Assembly (NCBI GenBank): GCA_004011035.1
Contig: CP025734.1
Coordinates: forward strand, 310,001 to 374,000
DNA: 64,000 nucleotides
Direction of reading: 5' to 3'
From: Bdellovibrio sp. qaytius
GTDB lineage: Bacteria; Bdellovibrionota; Bdellovibrionia; Bdellovibrionales; Bdellovibrionaceae
The position numbers were made by a program, and so were the translations under genes. The first letter of the stretch is position 1, and the number at the start of each line of letters is the position of its first letter. Of the stretch, positions 1-7,017 are shown piece by piece. The notes beneath the pieces are model-generated. The model searched no databases. It was not told where the DNA came from and worked only from the letters and a program-made list of their open reading frames with translations.

Positions 1-2
1 GA

Positions 3-536
3 ACACGTGATATTGTTATCGGTCTACGCAATTTCTCGCGTTTAGAAGAAGCGCAATTAAAAGAAATCGATATTCAAGAATCACTTGATACAACGCTTGA
101 AATTTTACAAAGCGAAATCAAAAATCGTATCGTTGTTCACAAACAGTATGAGCCGATTCCTAAAGTGCTTTGTTTTGCTTCGCAGATTAACCAAGTATTT
201 ATGAATATTTTAGCGAATGCCTTGCAGGCCATTCAAAGTAACGGCGAAATTTGGATCACAACTATCCCGTTAAAAGCGAGTGCAGATCAAATTGGTCGTG
301 TGCAAATTTCTGTGCAAGATTCTGGATCTGGAATGGACCCGCAAACTTTAGAAAAAATCTTTGAACCATTTTTTACAACTAAAGGTGTCGGGCAGGGCAC
401 TGGTTTGGGTTTAAGTATTTCATATGGCATTATTCAAAATCATGGTGGCGAAATTCAGGTGCGCTCGCAAAAAGGCGTCGGAACTGAATTCGTAATCATT
501 ATACCGATAAGCCCGCCAAAAAATTTACGTGTCTAA
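3..536 (+). CDS. Sensor histidine kinase, C-terminal part (cut by window edge)
   Basis: The frame is open from the left edge, so only about 177 C-terminal residues are seen. They begin just after the phospho-acceptor helix (a typical 'FSRLEEAQ' post-H-box segment) and cover a full HATPase_c domain. Visible boxes are the N box ([15 protein letters not shown]), the G1 box (DSGSGMD), the F box (FEPFFTTK) and the G2 box (GTGLGLSIS). The enzyme would autophosphorylate a His using ATP and pass the phosphate to a response regulator. The G2 style and 'FEPFFTTK' are typical of PAS-type or NtrB-like kinases (family knowledge). The sensory part lies outside the window, so the signal is unknown. An internal ATG at 165 is not the real start because the frame and the domain continue upstream. 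Confidence 0.9.
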   Translation, partial: TRDIVIGLRNFSRLEEAQLKEIDIQESLDTTLEILQSEIKNRIVVHKQYEPIPKVLCFASQINQVFMNILANALQAIQSNGEIWITTIPLKASADQIGRVQISVQDSGSGMDPQTLEKIFEPFFTTKGVGQGTGLGLSISYGIIQNHGGEIQVRSQKGVGTEFVIIIPISPPKNLRV

Positions 537-576
537 GACTTCTGTGATTCATTTCGAGACAACAGCTAAACGATTT

Positions 577-603
577 TAAGTTCATCCAGGTTTTTGCCGA
601 TAA
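577..603 (+). promoter_or_regulatory. Candidate sigma-28 (FliA)-type promoter
   Basis: TAAG at 577-580 and GCCGATAA at 596-603 are separated by exactly 15 bases. The enterobacterial FliA consensus is TAAA-N15-GCCGATAA, so there is one mismatch. Predicted transcription would begin around 610-611, at the GTG start codon of the next gene. The match is by eye, and whether this organism's sigma-28 uses that consensus is unknown. Confidence 0.4.
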
Positions 604-610
604 GTAGACT

Positions 611-1189
611 GTGCAAGGACTTAATAAATTTCTTAATTTAGTGATCGTTTTCGGTTGCGTTGTGATTGGTTATTTTTTTTACCAAGCCAAAACCGAAAAT
701 GATAAATCCAATCGATCTCAACAGCATGCTGTCGATCAGAGTTCTGTGCGTCCTGATATGGATCCGCAAGATTTAGCTAATAAATATTTACAACAAGCTC
801 AACAGAATATGGCCACTGATAAATTAAAAGCTGAAATCAACATTAAAAAAGCCATCGCAGATACTCAAAAAGTTGGTACAACTCCGAAAGTCATTGAGAC
901 TGATCCATCAAAAGTTTCAGCAGAGCAACAGATCTGGAAAGATCCAGCAAATAAGCCAATGGATCAACGTTTTTCAGAACAACAAATAAACGCGCCAAAA
1001 AATTCAGGCGATTTAGACAAGCAAGAATACATTCGCCAATTTAAAGAAAATGCGCGCAAAAACGGTTACGAAATTTCAGTGAATGACGAGCTTGAAGTCA
1101 TCAGCGTTACGCCAATTCGTAAGCCTCAGAATACTAAGAATGATTACGATTCTACTCAGAATCAAGGCTCGTCTGAATCCGAATATTAA
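611..1189 (+). CDS. Membrane-anchored protein of unknown function
   Basis: The 192-residue protein starts at GTG. I do not recognise a family. Residues 8-24 form one hydrophobic segment (LNLVIVFGCVVIGYFFY), and a positively flanked N terminus suggests a signal anchor with the rest in the periplasm. The remainder is hydrophilic, rich in Gln, Asn and Lys, with no obvious domain and a low-complexity C terminus. The GTG at 611 is preferred because the membrane segment follows at once and the next in-frame ATG lies beyond it. No Shine-Dalgarno sequence is seen; a sigma-28-like element ends 7 bases upstream. The stop overlaps the stop of the convergent RadC-like gene by 4 bases. Confidence 0.65.
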   Translation: MQGLNKFLNLVIVFGCVVIGYFFYQAKTENDKSNRSQQHAVDQSSVRPDMDPQDLANKYLQQAQQNMATDKLKAEINIKKAIADTQKVGTTPKVIETDPSKVSAEQQIWKDPANKPMDQRFSEQQINAPKNSGDLDKQEYIRQFKENARKNGYEISVNDELEVISVTPIRKPQNTKNDYDSTQNQGSSESEY

Positions 1190-1599
1190 AATAGTTTGGC
1201 TTCACCAAAACTAAAATACTTTTCTTTCGTATAGATGACGTGATCTAGGATTGGTATTTCTAATAACTTTGCACATTTTAATAGTTTTTTTGTGATGCGA
1301 ATGTCTTCTAGTGAGGGTTCGACATTTTGGCTTGTGTGATTGTGAGCAATAATCAGAGCAAAGGCGTTGGCGTGAACGGCTTCGCGAAACAAATCGCGGG
1401 GGTGAATCTTGCACGAATTTAATGTTCCCTTGTGCACCATGCTCATTTTTATAAGTTCCATCTGATGTGTTAAGTACACACCCCAGAACTCTTCCGCATA
1501 GGCGTTATAATTAGGGTTTAAAAGTTGAAACACTTTTTCGGCGCTATCGATAACGTAGTGGCTTTTGACGTTGGTCTTCAAGATTGATGTTCGTACCAT
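1186..1599 (-). CDS. RadC-like JAB/MPN domain protein (short form)
   Basis: The 137-residue protein is nearly all JAB (MPN+) domain. Visible features are the GTLNSCKIHPRDLFREAV segment and the metal-binding JAMM motif: HNH, then S and D in 'HNHTSQNVEPSLED'. This matches the RadC consensus HNHPSG..PS.eD, with P-S-G changed to T-S-Q. Standard RadC is about 220 residues with an N-terminal helix-hairpin-helix region, which is absent here. RadC is annotated as a DNA repair protein, but its biochemical role is not established; the JAMM fold suggests a zinc hydrolase. The gene stands alone, convergent with the membrane-anchored protein and divergent from the LpoB-like gene. Domain assignment is firm; function is open. 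Confidence 0.85.
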   Translation of the reverse strand: MVRTSILKTNVKSHYVIDSAEKVFQLLNPNYNAYAEEFWGVYLTHQMELIKMSMVHKGTLNSCKIHPRDLFREAVHANAFALIIAHNHTSQNVEPSLEDIRITKKLLKCAKLLEIPILDHVIYTKEKYFSFGEAKLF

Positions 1600-1727
1600 G
1601 ATTGTTTTTTAGCAACAGAGAGACCTAAGTAAGGGCAATTTAAATATTTGTCGCACGTGATTATCGTCTGGAAGATCGCTTCTCGTTTTCACTCGGATCG
1701 TTTATCATCATACATAAGAGGTACATA

Positions 1728-2318
1728 ATGAAAACATTAGTTTTACTTGTAGTTGCTACTTTATCAGTTCTATCGTGCGGTCCGAAAGCTTTCGTCAAAG
1801 GAACTTACGAAGATCCACAAAAAGAAAATCTTTTAAACGACCAATGGTCTGAAACCGACATGCAAGTGATGGTTAAAGAACTTGTGGCATCAATGTTAGC
1901 TCACCCCGTGATCGCTAACGCAAAAACTCCGCCAGTTGTGATGTTCACGAAACTTAAAAACGATACAAGCGATCATATCGACACACAAAGCATTATCGAC
2001 ATGATGGCAGTTGAACTTGGTAACACGGGTAAAATCGTATTCGTAAATAAAGAAGCGCGTGAAGACGTTGCAGACGAATACAATTACCAAAATTCAGGAA
2101 TGGTTTCAGGCGAAACTAAAAAAGGGCCGGGCGGTCAAACTGGAGCAGATTATTTCATCGATGGTCGTATCGCTTCAATCACTCAAGAAGTAGATAAAGA
2201 TAAAACTGTGTACTACAAATTATCGTTAAGCTTAACGAACTTACAAAAGAACACAAAAGTTTGGTCTAACTACAAAGAGATTCGTAAGAAATTTAAAAAG
2301 AAAACAATTGGTCTTTAA
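1728..2318 (+). CDS. LpoB-like penicillin-binding-protein activator lipoprotein
   Basis: The 196-residue lipoprotein has an N-terminal signal and a lipobox ending at Cys17 (LSVLSC). The body matches the LpoB/PF13036 family by eye: a 'MFTKLKNDTSDHIDT' segment (family pattern V..N.T..HIDT), then an 'MMAVELGNTGKIVFV' helix-strand and 'DYFIDGRIASI'. In E. coli, LpoB is an outer-membrane lipoprotein that stimulates PBP1b during peptidoglycan synthesis. The orthologous partner here is not in the window. A Shine-Dalgarno AGAGG lies 7 bases before the ATG, and a strong terminator follows. Gene symbol withheld because the family includes other COG3417 proteins. Confidence 0.8.
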   Translation: MKTLVLLVVATLSVLSCGPKAFVKGTYEDPQKENLLNDQWSETDMQVMVKELVASMLAHPVIANAKTPPVVMFTKLKNDTSDHIDTQSIIDMMAVELGNTGKIVFVNKEAREDVADEYNYQNSGMVSGETKKGPGGQTGADYFIDGRIASITQEVDKDKTVYYKLSLSLTNLQKNTKVWSNYKEIRKKFKKKTIGL

Positions 2319-2348
2319 TTTGAAGATCGAAATTAGATCATAAAAAAA

Positions 2349-2373
2349 GGGAAGCTACGTGCTTCCCTTTTTT
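2349..2373 (+). terminator. Rho-independent terminator after LpoB-like gene
   Basis: A perfect 7-bp stem (GGGAAGC at 2349-2355 and GCTTCCC at 2361-2367) with loop TACGT is followed by six T residues. A preceding A-run would let it also work, less well, for the convergent gene at 2393-2785. Confidence 0.9.
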
Positions 2374-2392
2374 ATTTGTACAACAATTAAAA

Positions 2393-2785
2393 CTATTCAA
2401 CTGTGTAAACGTTAACATTCACGGGTTTCAGTGTGGCTTGTGCCAGACAGTTCTTCGCAGCGGCAAAGTCAGATAAGCCCTGAGCTTTTCCGAAAGTAAT
2501 AAGAAGTGCGCCATTTGCAGCATCGCCATAGACTTTGCAGTTGCTATCGACCAAGCGGATTAATCCACCTTTAGTGATGGCCATTTCAGTCGGAGTTTTT
2601 AAGAAGTTTATAGTGCAGATAAAGAAATCTTGATCTTTAGACGTGTCGCCTGACACCTTGCTAAGGCAGCTGTCGTAGATGTTGGTAATTTGTCTTTCAA
2701 CTGCGATCACGTTGCCAATCTTGCGATCGTTAGCTTGAGCAGAAAAAGCGATTAGAGTAGCAGTTAAAGCAAAAATAAGTTTCAT
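2393..2785 (-). CDS. Small secreted protein of unknown function
   Basis: The 130-residue protein has a clear signal peptide (MKLIFALTATLIAFSAQA) with a likely cleavage after A-Q-A. The mature part has five Cys residues, which would suit disulfides in the periplasm or outside the cell. No family is recognised. A Shine-Dalgarno sequence (AAGGAG in the complement, just upstream of the ATG) supports the start. It is convergent with the LpoB-like gene. A palindrome at 2852-2868 lies in its promoter region. Confidence 0.7.
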   Translation of the reverse strand: MKLIFALTATLIAFSAQANDRKIGNVIAVERQITNIYDSCLSKVSGDTSKDQDFFICTINFLKTPTEMAITKGGLIRLVDSNCKVYGDAANGALLITFGKAQGLSDFAAAKNCLAQATLKPVNVNVYTVE

Positions 2786-2851
2786 AGAATCTCCTTGAAA
2801 AAATGAACCTCAAGAGTTTCATCTTTTAAGGGGAGCTCATAGTGTTTGGAC

Positions 2852-2868
2852 ACTGTGTTAATCACAGT
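2852..2868. promoter_or_regulatory. Palindrome upstream of small secreted protein
   Basis: ACTGTG-TTAAT-CACAGT is a perfect 6+6 inverted repeat, 67-83 bases upstream of the 2785 start. It could be an operator for a dimeric regulator. Its half-site spacing (5 bases) does not fit CRP (TGTGA-N6-TCACA). Confidence 0.35.
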
Positions 2869-2910
2869 AAACACGTAAGTGCGAGTCGTAGGTTGACCTG
2901 CACAATCAAG

Positions 2911-2940
2911 AAACAAAAAAGCCGGCTTTTGGCCGGCTTA
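2911..2940 (-). terminator. Rho-independent terminator after PhaR-type gene
   Basis: On the minus strand an 8-bp stem (AAGCCGGC/GCCGGCTT, 2919-2926 with 2932-2939) with a 5-base loop is followed by TTTTTTGTTT. It lies directly after the stop of the minus-strand regulator gene. Confidence 0.9.
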
Positions 2941-2944
2941 GTAA

Positions 2945-3502
2945 TTACTGATTAAAATTTTGATTGCTGCTAGTTGGAAGAGGAAGATTTGGTGTCTCTT
3001 CTTCTTGGCTAGAACCAGGAAGCACTGTCGCTTTTTCAGCTACAACTTTTGAAGTTGCATCTGCCGTATTTAAACGGGCAGCTGAAGCTACGCGGTTTTC
3101 TAGGTTTTGCTTGATATCATCAGTTGATGCTCTTTCAACATTTACAGTTACAGCAGCTTGTTTAGTCATGTAGTCGATTGGGAATGCGCCCAATTTAGCT
3201 AAATAACTAGAAATGCTTCCGTTACCATGTTGAATGATTTCGCGTAATGTAAAAAGCGGAGCGTACTGAGAAGCCTTCTTTTCAGATTCAAAAATGATCT
3301 GAGTCAAAGTCGCTGCAGTAATATCGTTTTTAGATTTATTATCGATTACCATCACTTCTTCGTTAGAGCGAATCATCTTCGCAATATCGTCGAGTGTCAC
3401 GTAGCAGCTTTGTTTCGTGTCATAAAGCTTACGATTTTGGTAGCGCTTAATAATCTTTACTTTTGCGCTCGGTTTTGTGTTCAAACTATCCATTTGATTC
3501 AT
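2945..3502 (-). CDS. phaR: PhaR-type polyhydroxyalkanoate accumulation regulator
   Basis: The PHB/PHA accumulation regulator DNA-binding domain (PF07879) is clear: KIIKRYQNRKLYDTKQSCYV, then TLDDIAKMI and DITAATLTQIIFESE, within about the first 75 residues. A helical middle and a low-complexity Ser/Thr/Pro-rich tail follow. Family members bind DNA and PHA granules and repress phasin and PHA genes. No phaC or phasin gene is in this window. I place the start at 3502 (MNQMDSLN) instead of the upstream ATG at 3517: GGAGG lies inside the first codons of the longer form, 8 bases before the 3502 ATG. In distantly related bacteria this domain may regulate other carbon-storage or envelope genes, so the PHA link is inference. 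Confidence 0.85.
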   Translation of the reverse strand: MNQMDSLNTKPSAKVKIIKRYQNRKLYDTKQSCYVTLDDIAKMIRSNEEVMVIDNKSKNDITAATLTQIIFESEKKASQYAPLFTLREIIQHGNGSISSYLAKLGAFPIDYMTKQAAVTVNVERASTDDIKQNLENRVASAARLNTADATSKVVAEKATVLPGSSQEEETPNLPLPTSSNQNFNQ

Positions 3503-3925
3503 CACAACGGCCTCCATTTGCCCAGGCTTGAACTTAAACTTAGACCTTAAGAGAGCTAAACAAGATGCAGATTCCTAAAGCCTAAAACTGAAGCTTTTCG
3601 CCTATTTATTCGATTGCAAATTAGCCCTGCCGCCACCCTATGTCAAGTATGTCGACGGTTTATAACTTACGTTCGGTTAAATGACGAGTAGAGCTAAATG
3701 CTGTAAATTTGCATTCATTTTTATGGTACATAAGATGAGATAAATACGAGTGTTTTCATATACTTATATATCAATAAAAATACGTCTAGTTTTTTCTTAC
3801 ATTCATTTTAAATTCCTTTGACTCGAATGTAGGGGTCTAGTTTTGCGAAATCATCACACAATAAGACGCTCTAGACTCGAGCACCTGAGCGGTTTCTGCC
3901 GATAAATTCCGTAACAGGAGTTTAC
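3503..3925. other. Intergenic region, divergent promoters
   Basis: About 420 bases separate the divergent PhaR-type and TPR lipoprotein genes. It is very AT-rich between 3660 and 3830 with no open frame or strong hairpin. A GCCGATAA octamer (FliA-type -10) sits at 3898-3905, about 20 bases before the TPR gene, but no TAAA lies at the right distance upstream, so a sigma-28 promoter is not well supported. AGGAG at 3917-3921 is the ribosome-binding site for the TPR gene. Confidence 0.4.
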
Positions 3926-5749
3926 ATGAAAGCTCTCAAAATTTCGGCGGTTCTAAGTTTAATTTTCATCACGGCATGTGCATCAGCGCCATTCCCTTAC
4001 TATGACTCATCAATGAACGATCACAATCGTGCACCTGCATCATTGGGCGTTCCGCAAACTGCGTCAGAAGTTGATGATGCTACAGTTGATCGACAAGCCA
4101 AGGCAGATTTTTTATTTTTAAAAGCAGATTTAGAATCATCAGATGGTGAACAAGCGTCATCGATCGAAAATTTAAAATCAGCCATTCAACTTGATCAAAA
4201 TTCTGTAGTATTGATGCAGAAGCTTTCTGTTGAGTACTACAAAAAAGGTCAAGTGACTGATGCGATTTACTGGATTCAAAAAGCTTTAGATAAAGATCCA
4301 AAAAGAAAAGACAACCTTTTGTTGTTTGGTTCGATGTTAATGGCTAAAAAAGAATTTGATAAAGCTGAAGTGGCTTACAATAAAATCGTTAAAGCTTTTC
4401 CAAAAGATGCTGAAGCGTATTTATATTTAGGTGCATTATACTCTGAAAAAAATGAATTCACTAAGGCGAATAAATTTTTTACGAAAGTGATCACGATTGG
4501 CACATACGAGCCAAAACATTTACCTTATTACTATCGTGCGCGTTCAATCTTAGATTCGGGCAATAAAGCTTTATTTGGTGCTGCTAAAAAAGATTTAACA
4601 AAAGTTTTTGAACAAAAGCCTGATTTTTTAGAGGCGATTCAAATTTATTCAAGCATCATTGAAAAAACTGAAGGCAAACAAGCTGTCTTTAAGTTTTATA
4701 TCGATTATCAGAAAAAATACGGTTCTGTTACACGTTTAGCTGAAGTTTTATCACAATATTATATTGAAAAAGATCAATACGATAAGGCTTACGAGCAATT
4801 AGAATTTATCGAAGCTAACACTGAAGATCCAATTCAAGTTAAATTAAAAATGGCTTTAATTCTTATCGATAAAAAGAATTATCCAAAAGCTATGACTAAA
4901 CTTGAAGAGTTAAATAAAGTCGTGCCTGAATCAGATAAAGTTAAATTTTACTTATCTGCGGTTTATGAAGAGTTAAAACAACCTGAAAAAGCGATTCAAT
5001 CTTACTTAGCGATTCAACCTGCTAGTAATCATTATGATGATGCTCGTGTGCGCGCAGCCTTTTTATTAAAGAACACGCAACAGCTAGATAAAGCCTTATC
5101 AGTAATGAAAGATGCTGTTGTAAATAAAAAAGAAAACTTACAATTGTATTTTATGTTGGCTCAGCTTCAAGAAGACAACACGCAATTCTCTGATGCGATT
5201 TCGACTTTGAAAAAAGCTGATGATCAGTTTCCGAAAAATACACAAGTGCACTATTTCTTAGGTACATTATATGATCGTTTAGATAAAAAAGACTTAATGT
5301 TAAAGCATATGCGCTTAGCAGTTAGCTATGATGATAAAAATCACCAAGCAATGAACTATGTGGCTTATTCGATCACTGAAGTCGGTGGCGATTTAGCTGA
5401 AGCTGAAGATTTAGCTTTAAAAGCCTACGCATTACAAAAAGATGATGCTTTTATCATTGATACTTTAGGATGGGTGTATTTCAAAAAAGGCGAATACACG
5501 AAGGCTTTAAGTTATATCGAAAAAGCACATGAACTTTCTCCGGATGTTGGCGTGATCGCAGAGCATTTAGGAGATGTGTACTTGAAGCTTAAAAAAGACG
5601 ACAAAGCCCGTAACGCCTATTTAAAAGCGCGTAAAGAAGAAAAAGATTCAGCTCGTTTAAAAACTTTAGAGGGTAAAATCACGTCGATTGAACAGTTAGA
5701 TTCGTCGACGAAACGTACCCCAGCTTCGTCTGATACTTCTTACCCATAA
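3926..5749 (+). CDS. TPR-repeat lipoprotein
   Basis: The 607-residue lipoprotein has a lipobox at Cys18 (FITAC). About 45 residues of linker are followed by a long run of tetratricopeptide repeats from roughly residue 60 to 580. Examples are 'AIYWIQKALDKDP', 'AEAYLYLGALYSEKNEFTKA' and 'DTLGWVYFKKGEYTKALSYIEKAHELSP'. Such all-TPR lipoproteins are scaffolds for protein complexes at the outer membrane, for example in secretion or envelope assembly; the partner is unknown. The last 15 residues are Ser/Thr-rich and their codons overlap 71 bases of the convergent membrane protein gene. A clear AGGAG precedes the ATG. Confidence 0.9.
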   Translation: MKALKISAVLSLIFITACASAPFPYYDSSMNDHNRAPASLGVPQTASEVDDATVDRQAKADFLFLKADLESSDGEQASSIENLKSAIQLDQNSVVLMQKLSVEYYKKGQVTDAIYWIQKALDKDPKRKDNLLLFGSMLMAKKEFDKAEVAYNKIVKAFPKDAEAYLYLGALYSEKNEFTKANKFFTKVITIGTYEPKHLPYYYRARSILDSGNKALFGAAKKDLTKVFEQKPDFLEAIQIYSSIIEKTEGKQAVFKFYIDYQKKYGSVTRLAEVLSQYYIEKDQYDKAYEQLEFIEANTEDPIQVKLKMALILIDKKNYPKAMTKLEELNKVVPESDKVKFYLSAVYEELKQPEKAIQSYLAIQPASNHYDDARVRAAFLLKNTQQLDKALSVMKDAVVNKKENLQLYFMLAQLQEDNTQFSDAISTLKKADDQFPKNTQVHYFLGTLYDRLDKKDLMLKHMRLAVSYDDKNHQAMNYVAYSITEVGGDLAEAEDLALKAYALQKDDAFIIDTLGWVYFKKGEYTKALSYIEKAHELSPDVGVIAEHLGDVYLKLKKDDKARNAYLKARKEEKDSARLKTLEGKITSIEQLDSSTKRTPASSDTSYP

Positions 5750-6254
5750 TATGGCATAACACATAGGCTGCAACGATCGCGTAATCAACGCTGAGTAGTT
5801 GCAGCAATAATGTCATGATCAAAAAAAACAAAGTCAGTTTAAAAAAATAAAATTTACGAAATTTGATCTGCTGGATATTTTCTAGAAATATTCCAGTGAT
5901 ATTTTTTTCAGTTGAGTAATCTAAGAAAAAAGAAATTCCGAATAGCAATACGCCAAATGCGACGATCAAATGTAATACGCCTGCAAAAATCAAAAGCATC
6001 CAGTTGAATTCACGCAAATAAATATTCACAAACGAAGCCACAGCGCCCAGAAAAAAGAACATCGGTAAAAGTGTGAGCGAGTGTAATAAACAATCAATTT
6101 GTGATTTTTTGCTAAACTCGGTTTGCCACAAATAAAGACCCATTTGCTGCCACAAGACAATCAATAGGATCGATCCACCAGGAATATCTGCTAGCCATAG
6201 CAAAAGAAAACTCGCGGCAAATAAAGAATAATGTTTTATTTTTAATTCTCTCAT
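5679..6254 (-). CDS. Integral membrane protein of unknown function
   Basis: The 191-residue protein has about five hydrophobic segments (approximately residues 10-35, 58-80, 86-110, 131-152 and 155-170). I do not recognise a family. The C terminus overlaps the 3' end of the TPR lipoprotein gene by 71 bases in convergent orientation. The overlapped tail is polar and may be non-essential extension. It is divergent from the lipoprotein gene at 6270, leaving only 15 bases between start codons, so the two promoters must overlap each other's coding sequence. Confidence 0.65.
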   Translation of the reverse strand: MRELKIKHYSLFAASFLLLWLADIPGGSILLIVLWQQMGLYLWQTEFSKKSQIDCLLHSLTLLPMFFFLGAVASFVNIYLREFNWMLLIFAGVLHLIVAFGVLLFGISFFLDYSTEKNITGIFLENIQQIKFRKFYFFKLTLFFLIMTLLLQLLSVDYAIVAAYVLCHIMGKKYQTKLGYVSSTNLTVQST

Positions 6255-6269
6255 TTACACTAAGTCTAT

Positions 6270-6923
6270 ATGCAAAAATATTCATTCACAAATCTTGTTT
6301 TGATGTTCGCCTTGCTTGGCAGCTTTTTTATGGTCGGTTGCGCGGGCACTCAAGTAAAGCCACAGGCTGGTGATATTAAGTATGTTGAAAGTAAGGCGCT
6401 CATTGAAGATAAAGCAAAAAATTCTTCAAACTCGGCATCGATTGATTTGTTTTACTTGCAGAATGATGTCATTCGCATGGAAGTCACAGCGTTGTTAGGT
6501 TATCGTCTTGGCAGTTTGGTGATGAATCAACAAAAAGTTTCGTACGCCCTTCACCCTCAGAAAGCCTTTGTAGAAGGGCCTTTCGCGGCTCGTACGATGA
6601 AGCCGCTTTTTCGCCAAGATTTAGACCCCAAATTAATTTGGGCCGTGGTGTTTGATCGTGATTTAAAAACATTTGGCTTTAATTGCAATAGCGTTGGCAA
6701 GACTGAAACCTGCTTAGGCACAAGCGGAGCCATTCAAGGGGTATCGGTCACTCAACAACAAATGGGTGATTCTGAAACTGGCCCGCTCAAGAAAATCACT
6801 ATAGAAAACGGTAACTTAAAGTTTGTGTGGTTATACAAATCCATTAAGAAACATAATAAGTCTTATAACGAGACTTTTGTCCTGAATAAGCCAGAAGATT
6901 ATCGTCTAATCACTATAAAATAA
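6270..6923 (+). CDS. Lipoprotein, possibly LolB-like fold
   Basis: The 217-residue lipoprotein has a signal sequence and lipobox at Cys24 (MVGC). The body alternates strand-like segments: 'DLFYLQNDVIRMEVTALLG', 'YRLGSLVMNQQKVSYAL', 'HPQKAFVEGP', and a C-terminal 'LKKITIENGNLKFVWLY'. This resembles the layout of LolA/LolB lipoprotein carriers (DUF3261/LolB-type), but no signature proves it. If it is LolB, it would insert lipoproteins in the outer membrane, which fits the wealth of lipoproteins here. No Shine-Dalgarno sequence is visible. A TACACT -10-like box lies 8 bases before the ATG, so the mRNA may be nearly leaderless. Confidence 0.65.
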   Translation: MQKYSFTNLVLMFALLGSFFMVGCAGTQVKPQAGDIKYVESKALIEDKAKNSSNSASIDLFYLQNDVIRMEVTALLGYRLGSLVMNQQKVSYALHPQKAFVEGPFAARTMKPLFRQDLDPKLIWAVVFDRDLKTFGFNCNSVGKTETCLGTSGAIQGVSVTQQQMGDSETGPLKKITIENGNLKFVWLYKSIKKHNKSYNETFVLNKPEDYRLITIK

Positions 6924-6972
6924 TATTACTTCGCTAACCGAAATAACACAGGGCATACTCTAAGTAAGAAGC

Positions 6973-6996
6973 TCTCGCTTTTATCTCAAAGCGAGA
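6973..6996 (+). promoter_or_regulatory. Perfect hairpin in the prkA leader
   Basis: TCTCGCTTT (6973-6981) pairs perfectly with AAAGCGAGA (6988-6996), loop TATCTC. It ends 8 bases before the GGAGG ribosome-binding site of prkA. There is no T-run, so it is not an ordinary terminator. It may stabilise the mRNA or affect translation. Confidence 0.55.
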
Positions 6997-7017
6997 CACT
7001 TTATGGAGGTCACCACT

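Noticed and set aside
1211-1414. 67-codon minus-strand frame inside the RadC-like gene
   Set aside because: It is an out-of-frame reading of the JAB-domain gene with Arg/Ser-rich noise composition.
2852-2868. CRP/FNR binding site
   Set aside because: The inverted repeat has a 5-base spacer, unlike CRP (TGTGA-N6-TCACA) or FNR (TTGAT-N4-ATCAA). Kept only as an unnamed palindrome.
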